14,237 nt of DNA. Origin: CAZRHH01 sp964599885. GTDB lineage: Bacteria > Chloroflexota > Dehalococcoidia > DSTF01 > JACRBR01. Each line of letters begins with the position of its first letter. Positions within the stretch are counted from its first letter, which is position 1. The position numbers were made by a program, and so were the translations under genes. Shown here piece after piece: positions 1-6,839 of this stretch. The stretch covers positions 1 through 14,237 of the forward strand of contig CAZRHH010000077.1 in the NCBI GenBank assembly GCA_964599885.1. The letters run 5' to 3'. The notes under the pieces are model-generated. The model made no database searches. It worked only from the letters and a program-made list of their open reading frames with translations, and was not told the DNA's origin.

Positions 1-69
1 CAGATCGTTCCACTTCTGACCGTGGAGCGAGCCGGGTTCCACTTCGAATGCCCCGATGTCGATCCGGGC
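1..69 (-). other. Fragment of a secreted beta-helix / SdrD B-like repeat protein, running off the window edge
   Basis: Read on the minus strand from base 69 down to 1 without a stop, this gives ARIDIGAFEVEPGSLHG and then QKWNDL. The DIGAFE motif is the usual end of right-handed beta-helix ('choice-of-anchor Q') domains. GSLHGQKWNDL is how SdrD B-like or dockerin-adjacent domains begin, normally continuing NGNGxxD. Two separate family signatures in 23 codons make chance unlikely. The frame stays open to about base 111, but from about base 70 the plus strand matches an SDR, so only the first ~70 bases are assigned here. Known: such proteins are secreted, repeat-rich surface proteins. Inferred: these bases do not belong with the SDR that follows. 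Confidence 0.6.
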
Positions 70-756
70 GCCCTCGCGCTTGCCGGTGAAGGCTGCGCGG
101 TGGCGCTCGTCGCACGCGGCGCCGACGGTCTCCGCGATGCCGCACGCGAAATCGCGGCGCTTGGCCCCCCCACCACAACGATCGAAGCCGACATCACCAT
201 CGCCGCCGATGTCGAACGCATGGTCGCCGAAACCGTCGCGCAACTCGGGCGTGTCGATATCCTCGTCAACAACGCCGGCGGCTCGTTTCCGGACGACGAC
301 GACGGATGGCAGAACGCTTTCAGCGCGAACATCGAGGCGGCGGTGCGGGCGACGCGCGCTGTCGTGCCGCACATGCGCGCGCAGGGCGGCGGATCGATCG
401 TCCACATCGCGTCGATCTGGGGGCGCGAGGCGGGCGGTGGGTTGCCGTACAACGCGATGAAAGCGGCGATGATCAGCCACGCGAAGAACGCCGCACTGAC
501 GCTGGCGAAGGACCGCATCCGCGTCAACAGCGTCGCGCCGGGGTCGATCCTCTTCCCCGGCGGGTCCTGGGGCCGCCGCGTCGACGCCGATCCGGACGGC
601 ATGGCGCGCTTCGTCGAAGAGAACATCGCGCTCGGCCGCTTCGGCGCGCCGGAGGAAGTGGCGAACGTCGTCACGTTTTTGTGTTCGGCGCGGGCGAGCT
701 GGGTTACGGGGGCGTGCATCAACGTCGACGGCGGGCAGACGAAGAGCAACATCTAG
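22..756 (+). CDS. Short-chain dehydrogenase/reductase (SDR) lacking its N-terminal cofactor-binding motif
   Basis: From about residue 17 on, the protein is a classical SDR: ALALAGEG and VALVARG (end of the first helix and second strand), ADIT at 57-60, NNAG at 84-87, the catalytic set S131, Y143, K147, then RVNSVAPG (168-175) and a C-terminal VTGACINVDGGQ. These enzymes oxidise or reduce an alcohol/ketone with NAD(P)(H); the substrate cannot be told. The TGxxxGIG loop that must precede ALALA is absent. Residues 1-16 come from DNA that reads better on the other strand as another protein. The GTG at 22 is only the first in-frame start; the native start is probably lost. Without the glycine loop the product should not bind cofactor, so treat this as a truncated gene or an assembly chimera. 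Confidence 0.75.
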   Translation: MERAGFHFECPDVDPGALALAGEGCAVALVARGADGLRDAAREIAALGPPTTTIEADITIAADVERMVAETVAQLGRVDILVNNAGGSFPDDDDGWQNAFSANIEAAVRATRAVVPHMRAQGGGSIVHIASIWGREAGGGLPYNAMKAAMISHAKNAALTLAKDRIRVNSVAPGSILFPGGSWGRRVDADPDGMARFVEENIALGRFGAPEEVANVVTFLCSARASWVTGACINVDGGQTKSNI

Positions 757-780
757 GAAGCGGGAAGCGAGAAGCCAGAA
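757..780. repeat. Heptamer satellite (GAAGCGG-type), about 3 units
   Basis: Directly after the SDR stop codon come GAAGCGG, GAAGCGA and GAAGCCA. The same heptamer recurs six times at 7790-7834. The rest of the gap to the next gene (781-852) shows no other clear element. Confidence 0.6.
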
Positions 781-852
781 CATGCCACGAATTCAGGCCA
801 CCACGAAGTCGTTGTCATCTGTGAGGCGACCGAGCGCGCTAGATGGGGCAAG

Positions 853-1785
853 ATGAGCGAGCGTCTCGCCACATACGCCGCGTCGCTGCTTGCCGAGTGG
901 TACGGCGGGCGCAGCGGACGTGCGTACACGCTCACATCCGTCCGCGAAGGCGACACGCCGGTGTTCGTCGCCGATTCGCCGGAGGGGAGGCTCGCGCTCG
1001 CGATTGCGCCGCTGTGGGAGGCGGAAAGTGACGCCGCGGCCGAGGACGCGCGGCGGTTCATGGAGGATCGCCTCTCGGCGGGACTCGTGCGTGGTCCGCA
1101 CGTGCTGTGGGTGCCGCCGCGCGGCGCCGTTCCGGCTGACGAGCCCGACGCGTCGGAGTTCGCGCAGCGCGTGCAGCAGACGGCAGCGCCGCTGCAACCG
1201 GGCGACCGCGGCGAGATTGAGATGCCGGTGCCGATCCAGCTCGCGAAAATGCGCGACGAGGGCGGCTACGCGTCGGTGATCGGCGCGCTCAGCCGGTGGT
1301 GGACGCTGATCACCGAGCGCGTCGACGGCACGTTTCACGTGAACAGCGCCCGCATGCGTCGCGCGCCGCAATCGGCGGCGCTGCGTGAAGCGCTCTTCGA
1401 CAAGATCGGTGAGCTATCGAAGACGCTCAACCTCGGTGACGCGATCGAGTTCGAGACGCCGGAAGCGTGGACGGTGCAGAAACTGGCCAGCGAGCCGCTC
1501 GGCGTGTCGGGCTTCGCGATCGCCCAGGCGCCACCGAAGATCGATCCGGCTGACGGCACGCTGATGCGCGGCATCGTGCGCAAGCGCCTGAAAGACGCCA
1601 ACGCCGCGCTGGACGGCGTCGAAGCCGACGTGAAGGGGGTGGGGCTAATCGCGATCTACGAGTACGCCGAGCACGAGAACGTCGGCTCGTTCGTGAAGTC
1701 GCTCGACCCGGGGCTGTTCGCGAAGCTGGGGTTGATCGCAGCGATCGTGGATGGTGAAGTGCGGCCGATTTTCCAGCCGCGGTAG
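853..1785 (+). CDS. Hypothetical protein, 310 aa, family not recognised
   Basis: ATG start with GGGG five bases upstream (845-848). A CTAGAT hexamer at 839-844 is a weak -10 candidate. The protein is soluble-looking: no signal peptide, no membrane segment and no recognisable catalytic motif. Visible features are an N-terminal amphipathic stretch (ATYAASLLAEWYGG), an acidic segment near 55-75, a WW pair near residue 150 in SRWWTLITERVDGTFHVN, and a C-terminal half with alternating strand/helix pattern (LMRGIVRKRLKDANAALDGV, LIAIYEYAEHENVGSFVKSL). The codon pattern and strong third-position GC match its neighbours, which supports real coding. It stands alone between the truncated SDR and a repeat block, so context gives no function. 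Confidence 0.75.
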   Translation: MSERLATYAASLLAEWYGGRSGRAYTLTSVREGDTPVFVADSPEGRLALAIAPLWEAESDAAAEDARRFMEDRLSAGLVRGPHVLWVPPRGAVPADEPDASEFAQRVQQTAAPLQPGDRGEIEMPVPIQLAKMRDEGGYASVIGALSRWWTLITERVDGTFHVNSARMRRAPQSAALREALFDKIGELSKTLNLGDAIEFETPEAWTVQKLASEPLGVSGFAIAQAPPKIDPADGTLMRGIVRKRLKDANAALDGVEADVKGVGLIAIYEYAEHENVGSFVKSLDPGLFAKLGLIAAIVDGEVRPIFQPR

Positions 1786-1790
1786 GCGTG

Positions 1791-1926
1791 GCGGTACGGT
1801 AGTCATTGCAGAATTAGCTGATCACCGGGCAACACCAGGATCACAGCGACGCCCGCGCGGGCTGAAAGCCCACGCTACGAAAGTAGACAAACGCTTGACC
1901 CGCGATCTCAATAGTGACCATTGATC
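1791..1926. repeat. Decayed copy of the MITE-like element (relative of 13790-13931)
   Basis: Shares with the element at 13790-13931 the start GTCATTGCAGAATyAGmTGATC (1802-1823; 20 of 22 bases identical). At nearly the same offset (55 versus 52 bases) it has the hairpin GCGGGCT-GAA-AGCCCAC (1857-1873). Its right end (GTGAC at 1914-1918) only partly mirrors the left, so the terminal inverted repeat is degraded. CTAC (minus-strand GTAG) follows the hairpin at 1875-1878. Confidence 0.6.
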
Positions 1927-1929
1927 GCT

Positions 1930-1963
1930 CGATACCGGGGCGAACACGGTGGGTCGCTCCTAC
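1930..1963 (-). repeat. REP-like palindrome, GTAG-headed
   Basis: CGATACCGGGGCGAAC, a short spacer, then GGTCGCTCCTAC. The arms GGGGCGA and TCGCTCC pair with one G-T wobble. On the minus strand the element begins with GTAG followed by the hairpin. It belongs to the family at 7979-8005 and 9076-9102. Confidence 0.65.
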
Positions 1964-1964
1964 C

Positions 1965-2216
1965 GTCGTACGATGCGTTCGCCCGCCGTTGCGAGGCGTG
2001 GACGATCGATAAACCGCTTCCTCATAGCGTGCGTCCGGCGGAGCTGAAGCTCCGCAGCTACATCTCGTTTGTGCTGGCGAAGCGAGCGGAGCACGTCCGG
2101 TCGTACGGTTCGCTCGCTGGCGGTTGCGAAGCGTGGCGATCGGTAAAGCGCCTCCTTGTTGCGGCGTCCGGCGGAGCTTCAGCTCCGCAGCTACATTTCG
2201 TTTGTGCGGGCGAAGG
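1965..2216. repeat. Tandem duplication of a ~120-bp unit (period 135), each carrying a GTAG-headed hairpin
   Basis: Unit A (1965-2084) and unit B (2100-2216) align along their length: GTCGTACG, then GTTGCGA/GGCGTGG, GATAAACCGC/GGTAAAGCGC, GTCCGGCGGAGC, CTCCGCAGCTACAT, CTCGTTTGTG. Each holds an 18-nt hairpin: GCGGAGC-TGAA-GCTCCGC (2038-2055) in A and GCGGAGC-TTCA-GCTCCGC (2171-2188) in B. The loops are reverse complements of each other. CTAC (minus GTAG) lies 3' of both, at 2058-2061 and 2191-2194. With the two elements just upstream, the whole gap from 1786 to 2190 is repeat sequence and contains no convincing gene. Unit B overlaps the end of the RidA gene. Confidence 0.7.
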
Positions 2217-2697
2217 CAGCGTAGCGACTGTACAGTTGCTCCTTCGCCTCGAACACGAACTCGGCCTCTACGGAGGCGCCTAGCGGTAGCTCCGCGACAC
2301 CGACGGCCGCGCGCGCGCCGATGCCCGCGTCGCCGAACACATCCCGCAGCAGATCCGACGCGCCGTTCGCCACCGTCGGCTGATCGCCAAAGCCGTCCGC
2401 CGACGCCACGTAGACGGTGAGTTTGACGACACGCGCGATCGCGTCGAGCGAGCCGAGTTCGTTACGGATGACGGCGAGGGCATTGACCGCGCAACCACGG
2501 GCCGCCTCTGCGCCAGACGTCACGTCGACATCGCGGCCGAGCTTGCCGGGGTGAAGCGGGCGTCCCGCCTCGGTAGCGATCTGGCCGGAGACGAAGATCA
2601 GGTTGCCGCTGCGCACGCATGGTGCGTACGTCCATCGCGGCTTCGCCACCGGCGGCAGTGTGATGCCGAGTTCCGTCAGTCGTTCTTCTGCACTCAT
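2191..2697 (-). CDS. RidA-family (YjgF/YER057c/UK114) protein
   Basis: 168 aa. Opens with the long-N-terminus type of Rid protein (LTELGITLPPVAKPRWTYAPCVRSGNLIFVSGQ), then KLGRDVDVTSGAEAARGCAVNALAVI, KLTVYVAS and GARAAVGVAELPLGASVEAE. R129 sits where the catalytic arginine of active RidA proteins (Arg105 in E. coli) lies. Known: RidA deaminates reactive enamine/imine intermediates released by PLP enzymes; other family members have different or unknown roles. The ATG overlaps the PhoD stop as ATGA (2694-2697), so translation is probably coupled. The last ~15 residues (QLYSRYAAFARTNEM) run past the usual family end into repeat unit B, and the TAG stop is part of that repeat's GTAG. Confidence 0.9.
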   Translation of the reverse strand: MSAEERLTELGITLPPVAKPRWTYAPCVRSGNLIFVSGQIATEAGRPLHPGKLGRDVDVTSGAEAARGCAVNALAVIRNELGSLDAIARVVKLTVYVASADGFGDQPTVANGASDLLRDVFGDAGIGARAAVGVAELPLGASVEAEFVFEAKEQLYSRYAAFARTNEM

Positions 2698-4241
2698 GAT
2701 GCGGTCAGTTCCTTCCTGCAGAGCTCGGCGCCGCTGGTGTCTTTCGCCGTGATCGTGAGCGCGCGGCCATCCTCGCTCAGTTCGACGAGGCCGTACGCGT
2801 ACGAGTTGAGTTGCGCGCAATCGACGCCGGCGATGCCCGTGAAGAACGAGTCGAGCACGCCGGCAGCCGCTTCGCCGAGCGCGTCTTCGACATCGACCCG
2901 CAGCGGCGTCGTGGCGATCGGGCCGGCGACGGCTTCGTAGGCGACGGGCGGATCGTCGCTGAACGGGTCGATGCGCACCGGCCCGAAGATGTTGGCATGA
3001 AAGTCCGTCGTCAGGAAGACGACGTTGGCGATGTTCTCGTCGCGGATGAACTCCAGCAGCGCGCGTCGCTCGGCCGCGTAGCCCTCCCATCGATCGTAGG
3101 GCAACGCGAACAGGGACTGAATCGGCACAGGGTTGACGATGATCTTCCACGTCGCGTCAGAGGACGACAGACGCTCGCGCAGAAACTCCATCTGCTCCGT
3201 GCCGAGCATCGTCCGCGCCGCATAGTTGATCGTCGCCAGACACCCGGCCGGCAGCTCTGCGGGAAGTCCGGTGAACGCTCGTAGTGCGCGGATGTCTTCG
3301 GGCGCGGCCGGATCCGCCAGCCCCGGAATCGGATCCGGCTGACCCGTGCCGGCAGCGGTGCAGGCTTCGGCGGCGGAGGCGTCGCGATAGGCGCGCTCGT
3401 CGAGGATGATCAGATCGATGTCGGCGCCCCAGCGGAAGGCGCGGTACATCTGCTCGTCGCTGTCCTCGCCGCCGATCGGCATGTACTCGCGGAACGCCTG
3501 GCGCCCGTCACGCAGCATCGCCGCATCGACCGTCGTGCCGGCGAAATCGTTGACGACTTCGTGATCGTCCCACATGTTGAACGTCGACGTCTGAGCGAGG
3601 ATGTTCGCGAGCGCGGCGTAGCCACGGTTCTCGCGGTACTTCGCGCGGTAACCGTCGAGCGTCGTGGCGATCGGCGCGCGGTCGGCGTAGATCGTGTCGC
3701 CGAAGTAGAGGAAGAACGCCGCGTCTTCGGCGGCGGCGGTGTCGAGCACGTTGAACTCGTTGTACGGCGACGTGCCGTCGGACGCGCGCGAGCCATCCGA
3801 GTCGCCGCTGAACGTGAAGCGCAGCGGCTGCGACGGGCGGTCGTCGTCGTCGGGCGGGGTGACGAATGTGCCGGTGGGGCTGACGTTGGTGCCGGCGATG
3901 AAGCGGTAGTAATAGCGCGCCTCCGGGTCGACTCCCGTGACTTCGACCTTCGCGGTGAAATCGCGCGCGGCGCTTGTGTCGACCGGAAAGCCGCCCCACA
4001 GCGCGGTGAACTCCGCGTTGTGTGCAACTTCGACGCGCAGCCGATCGCCGCCGTCGGCGCGCGTCCACAACACGGCGGTTGATGATGTGACGTCGCCGCT
4101 GGCGACGCCGGAGGTAAACGTCACATCCACGCCACGCTCGATCGTCGGTTGCGCGTCGGGCGACGGTGCGTCGTCGTCATCACACGCGGTCAACGCGAGA
4201 AGGGTGACGGCAATGAGTAGCGTCCATGCGAAAAGCCTCAA
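2694..4241 (-). CDS. PhoD-like alkaline phosphatase/phosphodiesterase, lipoprotein
   Basis: 515 aa. The first 20 residues are a lipoprotein signal ending in the lipobox LTAC (C20), followed by four Asp, so it should be a membrane-anchored extracytoplasmic enzyme. An N-terminal Fn3-like PhoD domain begins FTSGVASGD (42-50) with STAVLWTRADGG. The metallophosphatase core shows FSGDSDG (144-150), FGDTIYAD (180-187), WDDHEVVND (224-232), a conserved RTMLGTEQMEFLRERL (343-358) and TTDFHANIFG (411-420, H415). Known: PhoD enzymes release phosphate from mono- and diesters with Ca and Fe. The cysteine that ligates iron in Bacillus PhoD (in a SCQ-type motif) is not present; D147/D149 lie there instead. 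Start is TTG at 4241, chosen because GGAAG sits 7 nt upstream and the signal peptide begins at once. Probably co-transcribed with the two-component genes 37 nt upstream. Confidence 0.88.
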   Translation of the reverse strand: MRLFAWTLLIAVTLLALTACDDDDAPSPDAQPTIERGVDVTFTSGVASGDVTSSTAVLWTRADGGDRLRVEVAHNAEFTALWGGFPVDTSAARDFTAKVEVTGVDPEARYYYRFIAGTNVSPTGTFVTPPDDDDRPSQPLRFTFSGDSDGSRASDGTSPYNEFNVLDTAAAEDAAFFLYFGDTIYADRAPIATTLDGYRAKYRENRGYAALANILAQTSTFNMWDDHEVVNDFAGTTVDAAMLRDGRQAFREYMPIGGEDSDEQMYRAFRWGADIDLIILDERAYRDASAAEACTAAGTGQPDPIPGLADPAAPEDIRALRAFTGLPAELPAGCLATINYAARTMLGTEQMEFLRERLSSSDATWKIIVNPVPIQSLFALPYDRWEGYAAERRALLEFIRDENIANVVFLTTDFHANIFGPVRIDPFSDDPPVAYEAVAGPIATTPLRVDVEDALGEAAAGVLDSFFTGIAGVDCAQLNSYAYGLVELSEDGRALTITAKDTSGAELCRKELTAS

Positions 4242-4278
4242 CGGCGAACTTCCAAGGCCAACCTAGCGGCGACCACCC

Positions 4279-4929
4279 TCACTTCTCGCCGTCCGCTACG
4301 AGGCCCTTCCGCGCCGCGTACGCCGCCGCCTCCGAGCGGCGGCTGAAGCCGAGTTTGCCGAGGATGTGGCTGACGTGGTTGCGGGCGGTGTTCTCGCTGA
4401 CGACGAGCTTTGCGGCGATCTCCTTGTTCGTCGCGCCCTCGGCGATCAGCGCCAGGACTTCGCGTTCGCGCGCCGTGAGGTCGTCCGTCTCGGCGGGCTT
4501 CTGCTGGCCGCCGACAAGCTTTTCGACGACGCTCTTCGTGACGGCGGAGTCGAGCAGCGATTCGCCGCGCGCGACGCTGCGCAGCGCTTCGAGCAGCCGG
4601 GCGCGGGCGACGTTCTTCAGCACGTAGCCGGCGGCGCCGGCGAGCAGCGCGGCGACGACCGTCTCTTCTTCGGCGTAGGACGTGAGCATCAGCACGCGCG
4701 TGTCCGGCAGTTCGCTGCGGATCTCGCGGCAGGCTTCGATGCCGTCCATGCCGTCCATGCGCACGTCCATCAGCACGATGTCGGGGCGGTGCGCGAGCGC
4801 CTTGTCGATCGCATCGCGGCCGTTGCCGGCTTCGGCGACTACCGTGAAGTCTTCTTCGATCTCAATGGCGGCGCGCAGGCCCATGCGCACGACTTCGTGG
4901 TCATCAACGATCATCAGCCGCGTCTTCAT
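4279..4929 (-). CDS. NarL/FixJ-family response regulator
   Basis: 216 aa with the classic two-domain layout. The receiver domain (1-120) has acidic pocket D9-D10, phospho-acceptor D55 (IVLMDVRM), T83 and K105. A short linker leads to a LuxR-type helix-turn-helix (about 148-207: LTAREREVLALIAEG, NKEIAAKLVVSENTARNHVS, LGKLGFSRRSEA). Known: phosphorylation by the partner kinase drives dimerisation and promoter binding. The start overlaps the kinase stop as ATGA (4926-4929), marking the partner directly. PhoD and RidA lie downstream on the same strand, so they are plausible operon members and possible targets. No operator can be assigned by eye. Confidence 0.95.
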   Translation of the reverse strand: MKTRLMIVDDHEVVRMGLRAAIEIEEDFTVVAEAGNGRDAIDKALAHRPDIVLMDVRMDGMDGIEACREIRSELPDTRVLMLTSYAEEETVVAALLAGAAGYVLKNVARARLLEALRSVARGESLLDSAVTKSVVEKLVGGQQKPAETDDLTAREREVLALIAEGATNKEIAAKLVVSENTARNHVSHILGKLGFSRRSEAAAYAARKGLVADGEK

Positions 4930-6710
4930 TCGTTGCCTCCAATCGGAACCGTCACTTCGATGCGTGTGCCCTCGCCCGGCGTACTCGCGAGCGCGAGCGT
5001 GCCGTGCATCTCATCCACGCGCTTTCGCAGATTGCCCATGCCGTGACCGACGCGTGCTCCCGGCTCGCCGTCCGTCATGCCGACGCCGTCATCTTCGATC
5101 GCGAGCGTCACGTTGTCGCTCGTGAAATCGATGTCGATGCGGACGCTGCCGGCCTTCGCGTGGCGGAAGATGTTACCGAGCCCCTCCTGCACGATGCGGT
5201 AGAGCGCGGCGCTCGTCTCGATCGGCAGCCGGGCGGCCTCGCCGGACACGCGCAGCTCGACGGGCAGATCCGAGACGGCCTGAAACTCCTTCACCTGCCC
5301 CTCGACGGCGCCGACGAGGCCGGCGTCGCCGCTGAGCAAGGGGCGCAGATCGAAGATGTACTGGCGCACTTCCCAGAGCGCGTTCTTCGCTAGCGTCGTC
5401 AGGTCTTTCAGTCGCTGGCGTTGCTCGTCCGGATCGCCGCCGACGCGATCGACGGCCGTTTCGAGGCTGAGCGAGAGCATGAAGATCATCTGCGCGATGC
5501 CGTCGTGGATCTCGCGCGCGATGCGGCTGCGTTCGCCCTCGGCGGCGAGTTCGCCGACGCGCGCGGCGAGGCGGATGTTGCGGACGCCGAGCGCGATCTG
5601 TCCGGCCATCGCATCAAGCAGCCGCACTTCGTGGAAGACGGAATGCGGGCGCTCGCGCGACGCGGCGATCACCCAGCCTTCGATGCCGCCCGCCGAACGC
5701 AACGGCGCCGCCGCCGTCCAGGCGAACCCATCGAACGCAGCGTCGAGCGGCGGGGGCAACGACGCGGGGCCGTACGAACGCGCGCCCATCGCGCCGAGCG
5801 AGGCGCCGAGCATGCTCGCCGCCGGGGCGTTCTCGATCGTCATGCCGTACGCGAGCGTTTCGCCGTCGGTCTGCGGATCGTCGGGGATCAATAGCAATAG
5901 CTCGTCGAAGCGCGACGCAGCGAGCGCGGTGCTGGCGACGTTCGGCAGCGCGACGCCGAGATCGCGGCCACCCTCGAGAAACGCGCGAGCGACGCGGAAT
6001 TGCAGATCGCTGTCGGCGAGCGCGTCGACGGCGTCCTGGCGCGCGGCGTCGAGTTCACGCAGCAGGCTGCCGAGATAGTTCGGCACGAGCGCGACGAGCA
6101 GCGGCGTCACCATCGCGCCGATGAAGCTGTTGAGGTTGGACGTGCGCCACGAGCCGTCGAGGCCGTCGCCGAACGCCGCGATGCCAAACACGTACGCGGC
6201 CATGTACGCGCCGGCGAGTACGAACACGCCACCGAACGTGAGGAAGAAGGACGGGATCAGCAGCGCGGTCAGCGCAAAGTGAAAGTACGGGCTGCCCCAG
6301 CCGCCGCTGAGGTACACAGCGCCCATCGACAGCGCGAGGTCGAGCAGGCCGACGCCGAGCACGTCGATACCTTCGGGCGCGCGCGCGAAGCGCCGCAGCC
6401 GGGGCAGCACGTTGGGGCGGATGAGTGGCACATAAAACGTGAGCGCGACGAGCTGCGCGAATGTCGCCATCAGCAGCCACGGCTCGAAACGGACGTTGGC
6501 GCCGGTGGGGTTGGCGACGAGATAGATGAGCAGCGCGACGACCCAGCTAGCCCAGCGGACGATAAACGGAGAGGTGAGGACGGCGAGCCGGATGCCGCCG
6601 GGGAGCGTCGCCAGCGATTCGTCACCGGCGCGGCGGCGCCAGACCGATGGCAGCGCGCCGACGCGGGTGCGGATCTCCTCGAGCGGGCGTTCGGCGCCGA
6701 TGATGTCCAT
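4926..6710 (-). CDS. Membrane sensor histidine kinase, HisKA_3 (NarX/LiaS/DegS-like) type
   Basis: 594 aa from the ATG at 6710. Residues about 45-215 hold five or six hydrophobic segments (for example WASWVVALLIYLVA, LLMATFAQLVALTFYVPLI, LGVGLLDLALSMGAVYLSGG, MVTPLLVALVPNYLG). Residues about 235-385 look like a GAF-type sensor (GIEGWVIAASRERPHSVF, LLDAMAGQIALGVRNIRLAARVGEL). The phosphorylation box is SRIAREIHDGIAQ with H402, and the ATPase domain shows N513 (IVQEGLGNIFRHAKA), DDGVGM (540-545) and GHGMGNLRKRV. The signal is unknown; the sensor region is mostly in or near the membrane with no large outside loop. Upstream in-frame codons to 6779 were excluded because they read through a CTGGTCG-type heptamer repeat. 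TACGAT 7 nt before the ATG suggests a near-leaderless start. Confidence 0.93.
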   Translation of the reverse strand: MDIIGAERPLEEIRTRVGALPSVWRRRAGDESLATLPGGIRLAVLTSPFIVRWASWVVALLIYLVANPTGANVRFEPWLLMATFAQLVALTFYVPLIRPNVLPRLRRFARAPEGIDVLGVGLLDLALSMGAVYLSGGWGSPYFHFALTALLIPSFFLTFGGVFVLAGAYMAAYVFGIAAFGDGLDGSWRTSNLNSFIGAMVTPLLVALVPNYLGSLLRELDAARQDAVDALADSDLQFRVARAFLEGGRDLGVALPNVASTALAASRFDELLLLIPDDPQTDGETLAYGMTIENAPAASMLGASLGAMGARSYGPASLPPPLDAAFDGFAWTAAAPLRSAGGIEGWVIAASRERPHSVFHEVRLLDAMAGQIALGVRNIRLAARVGELAAEGERSRIAREIHDGIAQMIFMLSLSLETAVDRVGGDPDEQRQRLKDLTTLAKNALWEVRQYIFDLRPLLSGDAGLVGAVEGQVKEFQAVSDLPVELRVSGEAARLPIETSAALYRIVQEGLGNIFRHAKAGSVRIDIDFTSDNVTLAIEDDGVGMTDGEPGARVGHGMGNLRKRVDEMHGTLALASTPGEGTRIEVTVPIGGNE

Positions 6711-6717
6711 CGCGGGT

Positions 6718-6723
6718 ATCGTA
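6718..6723 (-). promoter_or_regulatory. -10 box TACGAT for the kinase operon
   Basis: Minus-strand TACGAT fits TANNNT and lies 7 nt before the kinase ATG, so transcription would begin at about the start codon. No good -35 is visible 17 nt upstream, where the heptamer satellite sits. It would serve the kinase, regulator, PhoD and RidA together. Confidence 0.45.
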
Positions 6724-6739
6724 GCAGTAGTGGGTAGGT

Positions 6740-6773
6740 GGCTGGTCTCTGGTCGCTGGTCGCTGGTGGGTGG
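6740..6773. repeat. Heptamer satellite (CGCTGGT-type), 4 units
   Basis: GGCTGGT, CTCTGGT, CGCTGGT, CGCTGGT and a partial GGGTGG, in register. It lies between the kinase start and the proline dehydrogenase stop. Confidence 0.65.
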
Positions 6774-6796
6774 AACCACCGATGGACACAGATGGG
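6774..6796. repeat. Short CCACxGATGGACACAGATG-type intergenic repeat
   Basis: AACCACCGATGGACACAGAT then GGG. It resembles the ACCACAGATGAACACAGATG type of short repeat that I recall from intergenic DNA of unrelated bacteria. A sister CACAGAGG type is at 9016-9039. No function known. Confidence 0.4.
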
Positions 6797-6839
6797 TTTT
6801 CGTCGGTTGCGCTTGACGGGTGGGTGGTGGCTGTGGTCG

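Noticed and set aside
1921..2283. Open plus-strand frame of 120 codons
   Set aside because: It runs through a REP-like palindrome and both tandem units and into the RidA gene antisense; its apparent protein repeat is only the DNA duplication.
6711..6779. N-terminal extension of the histidine kinase
   Set aside because: The extra residues (SDQRPETS) come from the CTGGTCG-type heptamer satellite, and a -10 box lies just before the ATG at 6710.
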